The notes below the pieces were generated by a model. The model ran no database searches. It saw only the letters and a program-made list of their open reading frames with translations, and was not told where the DNA came from. Both the position numbers and the translations under genes were made by a program. From the NCBI GenBank assembly GCA_023435025.1, contig JAEYSE010000023.1, forward strand, positions 1 through 50,138: 50,138 bases of DNA, in the 5' to 3' direction. Positions 25,004-33,070 of the stretch are shown here, piece by piece (positions within the stretch are counted from its first letter, which is position 1; each line of letters begins with the position of its first letter). The DNA comes from Bacillota bacterium (GTDB lineage Bacteria > Bacillota > Clostridia > Christensenellales > CAG-138).

Positions 25004-26378
25004 AACTCGTTAACTCCTTTTTCAATATCCGCAACGCCGTACCGGGGTGAGCAACGCTTAAAAGGCCCATTGTCGCTAAAGTGTACCGCTCATCCAGCAG
25101 CACCTCGGCCCGCATGGGTCTGAGCGACATAGGCTGCTTTTTGTTGTAGAGGGCATGTGCGGCGATTTGCGCGATGCTTTTTGAGCGTATCAGCGCCCCG
25201 CCGGTAAGAACCAGTTTTAATACATCCCGCAGGTCCTTCCCTGTTTGTACATACGACCACCCCACGGGGGTGCATACGCTTTCCAGCGTGCCCGCATGCC
25301 GCATCGAAGCAATCTCCACCGCAAGCGAGGCGAGGGCGCAGTCCAGCCGGACGTCTTCCTCGCACCGGGGCAGATACCCAGGGTCATCAGCAAGCGCGCG
25401 CACACGGGCCTCTGCCGCTGCAGGCGCGAGTCCAGATAGGGCCGCGATACGCTCTCTGCCTGCACCTTCCAATATGCCAAGCGCGCTGTAGCGCATGCCG
25501 ATATCGCCCTCCACGGAGCGCTTGGCGTAGGGTTCCACAAGCCCGCTGACGAATGTGTTGGCCTGGCGCGGTTCTCCGCCGGACATTGAGTACACGTCCG
25601 TGGTGGCGCCGCCTAAGTCCACCGCCATCAGTTCGCCAAGGCCGGGCTCCTCCGCGCAGCCCCTTGAGAGCAATTCCAGCGCCTGATGCACCGCTGCAGG
25701 GGTCGGCATCACGATACCGTCAAGCAGGTTTTGTGCGCCGCTTAACCCCTTGGCGCAGACGATCCGCTCCATAAAAATGGAACGGATACACTCCTGCGCG
25801 GGTTTGATATCCAAAACGTTAAACCGCGGCATCACGTTTGCTGTGACGTATACCCGTTTGCTGTCTAGAATCTTCGCACACTCCTCGGCACAGCTCCTGT
25901 TCCCAGCCAGCACGACGGGGCAAGTAAGCGCGCTTTGCGCGATCATCTGCGCATTGTGCAAAATGCATGCGCTGTCGCCGCCGTCGGTGCCGCCGGTCAG
26001 CAGGAGGATGTCCGGTCTGATTCGTTCAAGCTCCAGAATATCCGCCCCGGTCAGCTGGTAGGAATAGCATTTTGTCACCTTCGCGCCCGCGCCGAGGGCC
26101 GCCAGTTTGGCCGCCTTGCCCGTCAGCGCCGGTACAAGGCCGCAGGCGCACATGTTGAGCCCTCCTGCGGCGCTGGAGCAGGCGTACCGTGCGGTAAAAT
26201 CAAGTTTGCCCGTTCGTTTCTCAAGTGCACTTAGAGCATGGGAGAGCCCCTCGCCAATATCCGACTGCACGGTGGTCTCGCTTTGCTCCGTGCCCAGCAG
26301 CCGCTCTTCACAAAGATCTACCGCTGTGATCTTGGTGTAGGTACTGCCGAAATCAATGAGCAGTACAGGTTCAGTCAA
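24978..26378 (-). CDS. glmL: GlmL / MutL protein, reactivating-factor-type ATPase
   Basis: A 466-residue ASKHA-fold ATPase encoded between the two glutamate mutase subunits in most methylaspartate operons and thought to help maintain or reactivate the B12 enzyme. The phosphate-binding loops are LIDFGSTYTK at the N-terminus, LLLTGGTDGGDSACIL and VDLGGATTDVYS. I place the start at a TTG (26378): it lies directly after AAGGAGGCGC, overlaps the glmS stop (TTGACTGA) and yields the natural beginning MTEPVLLIDFGSTYTK. The frame is open for 40 more codons upstream but that part is antisense-like glmS reading. The rare TTG and the overlap may hold GlmL below the subunit levels. Confidence 0.93.
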   Translation of the reverse strand: MTEPVLLIDFGSTYTKITAVDLCEERLLGTEQSETTVQSDIGEGLSHALSALEKRTGKLDFTARYACSSAAGGLNMCACGLVPALTGKAAKLAALGAGAKVTKCYSYQLTGADILELERIRPDILLLTGGTDGGDSACILHNAQMIAQSALTCPVVLAGNRSCAEECAKILDSKRVYVTANVMPRFNVLDIKPAQECIRSIFMERIVCAKGLSGAQNLLDGIVMPTPAAVHQALELLSRGCAEEPGLGELMAVDLGGATTDVYSMSGGEPRQANTFVSGLVEPYAKRSVEGDIGMRYSALGILEGAGRERIAALSGLAPAAAEARVRALADDPGYLPRCEEDVRLDCALASLAVEIASMRHAGTLESVCTPVGWSYVQTGKDLRDVLKLVLTGGALIRSKSIAQIAAHALYNKKQPMSLRPMRAEVLLDERYTLATMGLLSVAHPGTALRILKKELTSYGFVQQEA

Positions 26379-26781
26379 CTTTAAGCGCCTCCTTAAGCGC
26401 TTTGACCGCAATCTGGGGGTCGGTTCCCGGGGGGAATACCCGGTCGAATCCCATAGCGAGAAAGCGCTGTTCCACTTCATCGAATGGCTGCTTGCCAACC
26501 ACCAGATTGCCTCCCACGAACAGCACGATCCCTTTCAGGCCCGCTTCGTCGCACTTTTCACGGAGGCCCCGGCAATCCAGCTCTCCGTGCCCGTATAAGG
26601 ACGATACCACGATGGCGTCCGCTCCCGTTTCAACGGCGGCATCGATATACTCCTCCTGCGAAACCATAACCCCAAGGTTGACCACTTCAAAACCCGCTTC
26701 TGTAAACACGTGATAGAGGATTTTGTTGCCCACCGCGTGGACATCCGCGCCAATCACGCCCATGACCAGCTTTTTCTTCAT
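26371..26781 (-). CDS. glmS: methylaspartate (glutamate) mutase, sigma subunit
   Basis: Small B12-binding subunit (136 aa) of glutamate mutase. The cobalamin signature DVHAVG (residues 13-18) supplies the lower-ligand His15, with SSLYGHGE and GGNLVVGKQ completing the nucleotide-tail pocket. It assembles with GlmE to carry the radical carbon-skeleton rearrangement. It is the first gene of the operon. Only a G-run 13 bases upstream of the ATG acts as a possible ribosome binding site, weaker than in the downstream genes. I see no cobalamin riboswitch in the leader. Confidence 0.96.
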   Translation of the reverse strand: MKKKLVMGVIGADVHAVGNKILYHVFTEAGFEVVNLGVMVSQEEYIDAAVETGADAIVVSSLYGHGELDCRGLREKCDEAGLKGIVLFVGGNLVVGKQPFDEVEQRFLAMGFDRVFPPGTDPQIAVKALKEALKVD

Positions 26782-27372
26782 TTCTGCGTCTATGCCCCCC
26801 GCAATGTAAGATCGCGTTGTTGTGCGGCTTCCGCCACAGCCTATACCCTGTTATTGTTACCAAACATTTCAAGTAATCCTGTATCAATAAGTCCACATTG
26901 ACCGGTCTGTGCCACGGATTTCGCTGTCTGTCTATGCCAGACGCGATGCCTGAATGGATTGCGTGAACGACGTTTCACGCGGCATGTGTCTGGCCTACTT
27001 TCAGGAATATGCGGCATAGGCCCGTATCCTGACAAAGGAAGATGGCATTCTATTCGGCACTCCTGGTATTTGCGCAGAAATCCAGGATATTGCGCGCCAA
27101 AAGCCAAGGTCCGGCGCTCCTACAGGAAGCGACGCGTTCCTTGGTATCTGCGGAAAGCCGGATGTTCGTTCGCACGCATATCCAGGCAAACTGCTTAAGG
27201 AAATTTGCTCCGCCCGTATAATTCGCAATCTATCATCCTCTGGACATCAGAATGGTGACTTTTGATTTGTTCCGTGCTATGATGTTAGCATTGATATATG
27301 ACAATATCCAACACATAATATACTCATTTCATCACAGCATTTTGATTGTGGTAGACAGGCCAGGTCATCGAC
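26782..27372. other. long intergenic region between glmS and the divergent LysR gene
   Basis: 591 bases without a convincing gene. It holds a dyad GCGTGAA-N6-TTCACGC (26961-26980) and several imperfect copies of a TCCnGGnATnTGCG-like motif (27001, 27061, 27081, 27138, 27181; some both degraded and shifted). A LysR-type box lies at 27290-27305. The promoters of glmS and of the LysR gene must lie here, but I find no clear consensus pair for glmS. Confidence 0.5.
27290..27305. promoter_or_regulatory. candidate LysR box upstream of the LysR gene
   Basis: ATTGATATATGACAAT contains the T-N11-A dyad with arms ATTG and CAAT. It lies about 70 bases before the LysR start, the usual position of an autoregulatory site shared with a divergent target operon. 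Confidence 0.4.
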
Positions 27373-28308
27373 ATGAATTTTACAAGTTTGAAGTATTTTC
27401 TTGCGGTCACAGAGGAGTTGAACGTCACTAGGGCTGCAAAGCGCCTGTACATCAGCCAGCAGTCCCTGAGCGCCCATATATCGGCGCTGGAAAAGGATCT
27501 GAACGTAAAACTCTTCGACCGGACTCCTGTGCTTGCGCTCACCTACGCAGGCACAAGGCTGGAGACATTTGCCCGCAGAATATTGGATTTGGAGCGGCAG
27601 GTGTACAGCGAGATGGACGATATCGCAGGGCACCGCCGAGGTGCGTTGCGCATTGGCATATCCCACACCTGCGGCCGGGCCATATTGCCGAAAATCTTGC
27701 CGGGGTTCAATGAAAAGAACCCGTTTATTGAAACATCCGTTATGGAGGGCAACTCTGCAGAATTGGAGGATTACCTCAAGCATGGACGCATCGACCTGAT
27801 GATTGTTTTTACGCCAGTCACGCTGGAATCGGTAGAGATCGTCCCCCTGGCCGTGGAGCGGCTGCTGCTGCTTGTGCCCAAAAAGCTTTCTAGCGCACTC
27901 TTTGGCGAACGCTGCGATTATATGCGCGGCAAATTCTCGATATCTGCCGACATCTCCTACTTTACGGAACTGCCGTTCATCCTGCTCAAGAAAGGCAACC
28001 GCATTCGCAGCCTGATAGACGATTACACAAGTTCCCGCGGAGCAAAACTCAAAGTGCTCTTTGAGACCGAGAACACGGAAACGGCTTATGCGCTGGCGCA
28101 GAATGGGATGGGGATTGCCGTCTACCCCGAGTTGTTTCTCAAGCACATACACGGCATGAACTTCAGAGAAGATGAAAATGTGGATTATTTCCCCATTACG
28201 GACGCTTCCGCTTCGGGGACGCTTGCCATTTGTTATGACCGCAACCGCTATCTCTCCAACGCCGCGCGCGACTTTATAAAGATCGCATGCGACGCCCTGA
28301 GGGAATAG
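27373..28308 (+). CDS. LysR-family regulator, probable regulator of the methylaspartate operon
   Basis: A 311-residue LysR-type regulator. The N-terminal winged HTH reads LKYFLAVTEELNVTRAAKRL, then YISQQSLSAHISALEKDLNV and KLFDRTPVLALTYAG. The effector domain starts around LRIGISHTCGRAILP and retains the two-lobed pattern. The gene is divergent from glmS across 591 bases, the classic arrangement in which a LysR protein controls the opposite operon. Glutamate or a methylaspartate intermediate could be the effector (inference). The HTH and length (about 300) are standard. A terminator-like hairpin follows at 28574. Confidence 0.92.
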   Translation: MNFTSLKYFLAVTEELNVTRAAKRLYISQQSLSAHISALEKDLNVKLFDRTPVLALTYAGTRLETFARRILDLERQVYSEMDDIAGHRRGALRIGISHTCGRAILPKILPGFNEKNPFIETSVMEGNSAELEDYLKHGRIDLMIVFTPVTLESVEIVPLAVERLLLLVPKKLSSALFGERCDYMRGKFSISADISYFTELPFILLKKGNRIRSLIDDYTSSRGAKLKVLFETENTETAYALAQNGMGIAVYPELFLKHIHGMNFREDENVDYFPITDASASGTLAICYDRNRYLSNAARDFIKIACDALRE

Positions 28309-28573
28309 CCTAAGTGATCGTATACGTTGGCTAAAGTTTTTTCTTTTGAGCGTACAGGACCTTGCTGAGGTGACGCTTCGGATATCTTCAAATCTGCGGG
28401 GCACTTCACAATTTGTATGAGAAGGCACATGGTAAAAAGGCAGATTGGTTGACACATTTCCTGGACAGATACCTTGCTTACTATCGTGTCAGGTGGTGTG
28501 GCGATGTACAATACCGATGGAGCACAGAAAAGAAACGCATGGTCACGCTCCTACGATCAGCAATAAACAACAC

Positions 28574-28606
28574 AAAGATGGCGGAGGGTTTACCCGCGCC
28601 ATCTTT
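28574..28606. terminator. hairpin terminator between the LysR gene and the acyl-CoA operon
   Basis: 10-bp stem AAAGATGGCG (28574-28583) with CGCCATCTTT (28597-28606). Adjoining T or A residues on both sides allow use from either strand. The remaining bases of the 338-base gap 28309-28646 show no gene or site that I can support. Confidence 0.65.
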
Positions 28607-28646
28607 TCTGTGCATTGTTATACGCTTCGTGCCGCAGGCACCGCCG

Positions 28647-29483
28647 CTATCTTGCGTAATCGAAAAATCCCTTTCCGGTCTTTTTGCCCAGGAGGCCGCC
28701 CCGCACCATTTTGCGCAGCAACGGGCAAGGACGATATTTGTCCTCCCCCGTCTCCCGTTGGAGGGTCTCCATGATGGCCAGCACGACGTCGTTTCCGATC
28801 AGATCGGCTAACGCCAGTGGGCCGATGGGATGGTTGGCCCCCAGTTTCATAGCGACGTCAATGTTTTCTGCCGACGCGATTCCTTCTGAGAGCACAAAGA
28901 CCGCCTCGTTGATCATCGGTATGAGCAGCCGGTTGACTACAAAACCCGGCGCTTCATTCACCACCACCGGCGTCTTGCCGAGGCCCCGGGCTAGCGCGCA
29001 GACAGTTTCCGTAAGCTCTGGCGGAGTCATCAGCCCCGCGATTACCTCCACCAAAGCCATCACCGGGGCGGGGTTGAAGAAGTGCATCCCTATCACCGGC
29101 CTTCCCGCTGCCAGCGACAGAGCGGTGACGGAGAGCGATGAGGTGTTGGTGGCGAATATCGTTTTCTCCCCGCAGAGGCCGGCGAGGGTTGAGAAAAGCG
29201 CCCGCTTGACTGCTTCATCTTCCTTCACCGCCTCTAGCACGAGGTCAGAACCTGCCGCCGCCTCGACAGCGCCGGTGGCAATGGCTGAGAGTGTTCTGTC
29301 GCATTCCTCCTGCGTCAGCTTTCCCTTGCCCAAAAGTTTTGCAAGTCCCTTTTCAATACCGGTCCTGCCCTTGAGAGCAATCGCCTCGTTTACATCGCAC
29401 AATATAACCTCATGGCCCGCCATAGCAAATACCTGGGCAATCCCCGCGCCCATGGTACCCGCGCCAATCACACTGATCTTCAT
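28647..29483 (-). CDS. hbd: 3-hydroxyacyl-CoA (3-hydroxybutyryl-CoA) dehydrogenase
   Basis: A 278-residue NAD(P)-dependent enzyme interconverting 3-oxoacyl-CoA and (S)-3-hydroxyacyl-CoA. The dinucleotide fold is VIGAGTMGAGIAQVFA at the N-terminus, the catalytic histidine lies in IGMHFFNPAPVMALVEVI, and the helical dimerisation domain follows (PGFVVNRLLIPMINEAVFVL). The length is typical of clostridial Hbd. It is the last gene of the CoA-transferase/thiolase operon, 12 bases after the SDR gene, with its own TAGGAGGGATATC site. No crotonase or acyl-CoA dehydrogenase gene is nearby, so the operon does not by itself make butyryl-CoA. Confidence 0.94.
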   Translation of the reverse strand: MKISVIGAGTMGAGIAQVFAMAGHEVILCDVNEAIALKGRTGIEKGLAKLLGKGKLTQEECDRTLSAIATGAVEAAAGSDLVLEAVKEDEAVKRALFSTLAGLCGEKTIFATNTSSLSVTALSLAAGRPVIGMHFFNPAPVMALVEVIAGLMTPPELTETVCALARGLGKTPVVVNEAPGFVVNRLLIPMINEAVFVLSEGIASAENIDVAMKLGANHPIGPLALADLIGNDVVLAIMETLQRETGEDKYRPCPLLRKMVRGGLLGKKTGKGFFDYAR

Positions 29484-29495
29484 TTGATATCCCTC

Positions 29496-30233
29496 CTACA
29501 GCGTGATTGCACCGTCTACGCTGAGGACTGCCCCGTTTACGTAGGACGCCTCGTCTGATGCAAAGAAAAGGTATACATTCGCGACCTCCTCCACCGTCCC
29601 AAGGCGCTTCATGGGCGTCTTCTCCCGCATCTTTTCAAGGACCTCCTCCGGCATCTTGCGCACCATGTCCGTGAGTATGAAGCCGGGAGCCACGGCGTTA
29701 ACGCAGATATTCTTGCGGCCCAGCTCCTTGGCCCAGGTCTTGGTCATGCCGATAAGCCCCGCCTTGGTGGCGGCGTAGTTCGACTGGCCGAAGTTGCCAT
29801 ACAGCCCCACCACCGATGCGGCGTTGACAATCCGTCCGCCGCCCTGTGCGATCATATGCGGCGCTATCGCTTTCGTACAAAGGAATACGCCCTTGAGATT
29901 GACTGAAAGAACTCGGTCAAACTGCCCCACGCTCATCTTAAGCAGCTGAGCATCCGCCGTAATACCCGCGTTGTTGATGAGTATGTCAATCCGTTGAAAC
30001 CGCTCCATGGCGGCATCGACCATGGCGTTTACCGCCTGCTCGTCGGTGACGTCCGTCGGCAGTGCCAGTACTTCGCCCAGTGCCCCCAACTTCTCAGCCG
30101 CTGTAATCAAGCCCGGGCCGGGAAGATCGCAAATCACAACTTTTGCGCCCTCCTCCAGGAAGCGTTTTGCCGTCGCGTAACCAATGCCGTTTGCACCGCC
30201 AGTGATAACAGCAACCTTATCAAGAAGTCTCAT
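29496..30233 (-). CDS. SDR-family 3-oxoacyl reductase (FabG/PhaB-like)
   Basis: A 245-residue short-chain dehydrogenase. The cofactor motif is TGGANGIG (11-18), then INNAG and the catalytic Tyr-x-x-x-Lys in SNYAATKAGLIGMTKTWAKE. The C-terminus with ASYVNGAVLSVDGAITL is typical of FabG/PhaB relatives that reduce 3-oxoacyl thioesters to (R)-3-hydroxy products. Next to an (S)-specific type dehydrogenase (28647) and thiolase it could give a second stereochemical outlet from acetoacetyl-CoA. The ATG at 30233 overlaps the thiolase stop as ATGA, with GGGAGGTAGTGG upstream; longer in-frame starts intrude into the thiolase gene. Confidence 0.92.
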   Translation of the reverse strand: MRLLDKVAVITGGANGIGYATAKRFLEEGAKVVICDLPGPGLITAAEKLGALGEVLALPTDVTDEQAVNAMVDAAMERFQRIDILINNAGITADAQLLKMSVGQFDRVLSVNLKGVFLCTKAIAPHMIAQGGGRIVNAASVVGLYGNFGQSNYAATKAGLIGMTKTWAKELGRKNICVNAVAPGFILTDMVRKMPEEVLEKMREKTPMKRLGTVEEVANVYLFFASDEASYVNGAVLSVDGAITL

Positions 30234-31423
30234 TCCACTACCTCCCTTTCCACGATCGCGCAGATGCCCATGCCGCCGCCGATGCACAGGGTGGCGGCGC
30301 CTTTTTTTGCGTCCCTTCGGGCCATTTCATGAAGCAGTGTCACTAAAATCCGCGCTCCTGACGCGCCGATGGGATGTCCCAGCGCGATGGCGCCGCCGTT
30401 GACGTTTACCCGTTCCGGATCAAGCCCCAGCTCACGCTGTACCGCCAGCGACTGCACCGCGAAAGCCTCGTTGGCCTCCACCAGCTCCAGGTCTTCGGTA
30501 GAGAGCCCAGCCCATTTGAGCGCCTTTCTCACCGCAGGCACCGGACCAATGCCCATCACCTTCGGCTCCACGCCAGCTTCCGCCCAGGAGACAAGCCGCG
30601 CAAGTGGTGTAATGCCCAGTTCCTTCGCCTTCTCCCCGCTCATCAGCAGGAGTGCCGCCGCCCCGTCATTGATACCGGAGGCGTTGCCCGCCGTCACCGT
30701 CCCATCCTTCTTAAAGGCGGGGCGCAGCCTTGCAAGCTTCTCCTCTGTGGTGTCCGGCCGGGGATGCTCGTCCTGTCTTACCACCGTCACGTTTCCCTTG
30801 CGGTCGGTGATGCTCACCGGCTCAATTTCCGCCTCAAACCGCCCAGCCGCCATAGCCTCGCCAGCCTGGCGCTGGCTGTTCGCCGCAAATGCGTCCTGCT
30901 CCGCCCGGGTAATGCCGTATTGCTCTGCCAAATTTTCCGCCGTCAGCCCCATGTGGATGCCGTTGAACACATCCGTCAGCCCGTCGGTTACAACCGCATC
31001 GAGCATCGTAACATCCCCTAAGCGACTACCCGCCCGCAGCGCCTTGCAGTAATGGGGCGCATTCGACATGCTCTCAGCTCCCCCCGCCACAACAATCTCT
31101 CGATTGCCGCAGAGTATGCTCTGTGCGGCCTGCACCACCGCTTTAAGTCCCGAGCCGCATACCATGTTGACCGTGGTCGCGGTAGCCTCCACGGGGACGC
31201 CCGCCCCCACAGCGGCTTGTCTCGCCACATTCTGGCCCGCGCCTCCCTGGAGCACGCAACCCAGTAGCACCTCTTCCACCTGTTCCGGGCGTATCCCTGC
31301 CCGCCGGATGGCGCCCGCAATGGCGAACCCACCCAATTGCCCCGCTGTAAAACTGGACAGCGCCCCCATCAGCCCGCCGATAGGTGTGCGGCACGCGGAT
31401 ACGATGACGACCTCTCTGTTCAT
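30230..31423 (-). CDS. thiolase (acetyl-CoA C-acetyltransferase)
   Basis: A 397-residue thiolase. The nucleophilic cysteine is Cys89 in NMVCGSGLKAV, the histidine lies in ALGHPIGASGARI, and the second cysteine in TLCIGGGMGICAIVE. The length and motifs fit biosynthetic thiolases that condense two acetyl-CoA to acetoacetyl-CoA or run in reverse. In this operon it links the CoA-transferase to the two 3-oxo/3-hydroxyacyl reductases. The start has AAGGAGGCTTTAAC. It begins 12 bases after the CoA-transferase stop, and its stop overlaps the SDR start. Confidence 0.95.
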   Translation of the reverse strand: MNREVVIVSACRTPIGGLMGALSSFTAGQLGGFAIAGAIRRAGIRPEQVEEVLLGCVLQGGAGQNVARQAAVGAGVPVEATATTVNMVCGSGLKAVVQAAQSILCGNREIVVAGGAESMSNAPHYCKALRAGSRLGDVTMLDAVVTDGLTDVFNGIHMGLTAENLAEQYGITRAEQDAFAANSQRQAGEAMAAGRFEAEIEPVSITDRKGNVTVVRQDEHPRPDTTEEKLARLRPAFKKDGTVTAGNASGINDGAAALLLMSGEKAKELGITPLARLVSWAEAGVEPKVMGIGPVPAVRKALKWAGLSTEDLELVEANEAFAVQSLAVQRELGLDPERVNVNGGAIALGHPIGASGARILVTLLHEMARRDAKKGAATLCIGGGMGICAIVEREVVE

Positions 31424-31435
31424 GTTAAAGCCTCC

Positions 31436-32965
31436 TTATTCCACAAATATCCACTCGTCCATAAGCTTTGGTTCGCGGACGATGGGCACAAACTCCATCC
31501 GATCAAAAATATCCCGTTGCAAGTCCACGCCGGGCGCAAGTTCTATAAGCTCCAGCCCCTTGGGTGTGAGCGCGAAAACAGCCCGCTCGGTGATGTACAG
31601 CACACGTTGTCTCATCTCAACGGCATACTCTCCGGAGAAGGTCACCTGCTCGACCTCGGAGACGAGCTTCTTAACGGTACCCTCCGACAGGATACTTAAC
31701 GTCCCATCCCTAGCTGCCACCCGGAGCCCCTTGGCCATAAACGAGCCACAGAAAACTACCGTCTTCGCGTTTTGCGTAATGTCGACGAAGCCTCCAGCCC
31801 CCGGAATGCGCGGCCCAAACTTGCTGACGTTGATGTTGCCCTTTTCATCCGCCTGCGCCAGCCCCAAAAAGGCAATGTCCAGCCCTCCACCGTGGTAGCT
31901 ATCGAACTGGTTGGCCTGGTCGATGATGGCCTGTGGATTGATGGAGCACCCAAAGTCCAGCCCGCTCTGAGGTACGCCGCCTATGGCGCCGGACTCCACA
32001 GTCAGGATGAAGCGGTCATGGATTCCCATCTCATTGGCCACCGACCCAATTCCCTCCGGCAGACCGATGCCGAGATTGACGATGTCCCCTTCCCTGATTT
32101 CCATGGCTGCACGGCGGCAGATAATTTTGCGTTCATCGAGCTTCATAGGCGGAAGGGAGTGAAGCGGAACCGTAACCTGACCGGTAAAGGCCGGATTGTA
32201 GCGGGTGCCGAAGGTCTGCATGTGGTATTCCGCGCTGGAGGCCACCACCACCGCATCCACGTAGATGCCGGGAATTTTGATAAGCCTCGGGTCAAGGCTG
32301 CCCGCCTTGACGATACGCTCCACTTGCACGATCACCCGGCCGCCGCTGTTCCTTGCTGCCTGAGCCGCCGACAGCATGGAAACGGTCAGTCCCTCGTTCT
32401 CCATCGTAACATTGCCGTTCTCGTCGGCGTAGGTCCCCCGCAGCAATGCCACATGGATGGGAAAAGTCTGATAGAAGAGGTACTCCCTGCCATCGATCTC
32501 CATCAGCCGCACGATGTCCTTCTTTGTGCGTTCGTTAATCCGACCGCCGCCGTGGCGGGGGTCGACAAAAGTCTTTAAGCCCACATGGGTCAGCGTGCCC
32601 GGCCGCCCGGCCGCAATGTCCCGCAGCATGTGGCAGAGCACTCCCTGAGGCAGGTTATAGGCTTCTACTTTGTTTTCCACCGCAAGCTTCTGCACCTTGG
32701 GCACAAGATTCCAATGCCCGCCGATCACCCGGCCCAGCAGCCCCTCATGGCCCAGATGGTTAAGCCCCCGTGAGCTACCGTCACCCTGGCCGGCGCAGTA
32801 CACAAGCGTAAGATCCTTTGGTGTGCCGGTCTCGAGATACCGCTGTTCCAGCCCGATTGCCAACTCCTCCGCAAAGCAGGAACCGATGAAGCCGTCTGTT
32901 ATGATGGTGTCTCCGTCCCGGATAAGCTCGGCAGCCGCCCTAGCCGTCATGACGTTGAGTGGCAA
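31436..32965 (-). CDS. family I CoA-transferase, fused alpha/beta (Pct/YdiF-like)
   Basis: A 509-residue CoA-transferase with both halves fused, as in propionate CoA-transferase and YdiF. The alpha half opens with RDGDTIITDGFIGSCFAEEL. The beta half carries the catalytic glutamate in LTVESGAIGGVPQSG and the GIGLPEGIGSVANEMG loop. It moves CoA between short-chain acids such as acetate, acetoacetate or butyrate; the exact pair is not readable. Start choice is uncertain: TTG 32965 has GGGGGTG upstream and reads MPLNVMTARAAAEL. GTG 32974 and ATG 32950 are alternatives. The ribosome binding site lies inside a terminator-like stem. It is first in the thiolase operon. Confidence 0.9.
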   Translation of the reverse strand: MPLNVMTARAAAELIRDGDTIITDGFIGSCFAEELAIGLEQRYLETGTPKDLTLVYCAGQGDGSSRGLNHLGHEGLLGRVIGGHWNLVPKVQKLAVENKVEAYNLPQGVLCHMLRDIAAGRPGTLTHVGLKTFVDPRHGGGRINERTKKDIVRLMEIDGREYLFYQTFPIHVALLRGTYADENGNVTMENEGLTVSMLSAAQAARNSGGRVIVQVERIVKAGSLDPRLIKIPGIYVDAVVVASSAEYHMQTFGTRYNPAFTGQVTVPLHSLPPMKLDERKIICRRAAMEIREGDIVNLGIGLPEGIGSVANEMGIHDRFILTVESGAIGGVPQSGLDFGCSINPQAIIDQANQFDSYHGGGLDIAFLGLAQADEKGNINVSKFGPRIPGAGGFVDITQNAKTVVFCGSFMAKGLRVAARDGTLSILSEGTVKKLVSEVEQVTFSGEYAVEMRQRVLYITERAVFALTPKGLELIELAPGVDLQRDIFDRMEFVPIVREPKLMDEWIFVE

Positions 32966-32970
32966 TAAAA

Positions 32971-33023
32971 ACACCCCCGTGAATCATTCTCAAGTTCAGT
33001 ATAACTTGGGTTCACAGGGGTGT
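32971..33023 (-). terminator. nested hairpin between LysR and the CoA-transferase gene
   Basis: The outer stem (32971-32983 with 33011-33023, one mismatch) contains an inner stem CAAGTT/AACTTG. On the minus strand it is followed by TTTTTATT, as in a terminator. The downstream arm contains the GGGGGTG Shine-Dalgarno of the next gene, so folding would also hide the ribosome binding site. Confidence 0.6.
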
Positions 33024-33048
33024 ATAATAGCGCTTTTCTATTATGATT

Positions 33049-33063
33049 ATTTCAATTTGGAAT
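33049..33063. promoter_or_regulatory. candidate LysR box before the CoA-transferase operon
   Basis: ATTTCAATTTGGAAT is a near-perfect dyad with T-N11-A spacing, lying right after the LysR stop codon. A TATTAT -10-like box is present at about 33022-33029 on the minus strand, so this site would sit near -35 of an operon promoter. Confidence 0.45.
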
Positions 33064-33070
33064 AATAGTT

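Noticed and set aside
26782..27372. Cobalamin riboswitch before the B12-dependent mutase operon
   Set aside because: I looked for the conserved B12-box words on the minus strand and did not find them.
27277..28455. A 392-codon minus-strand frame opposite the LysR gene
   Set aside because: The plus-strand LysR reading has a textbook HTH; the opposite frame shows no family features.
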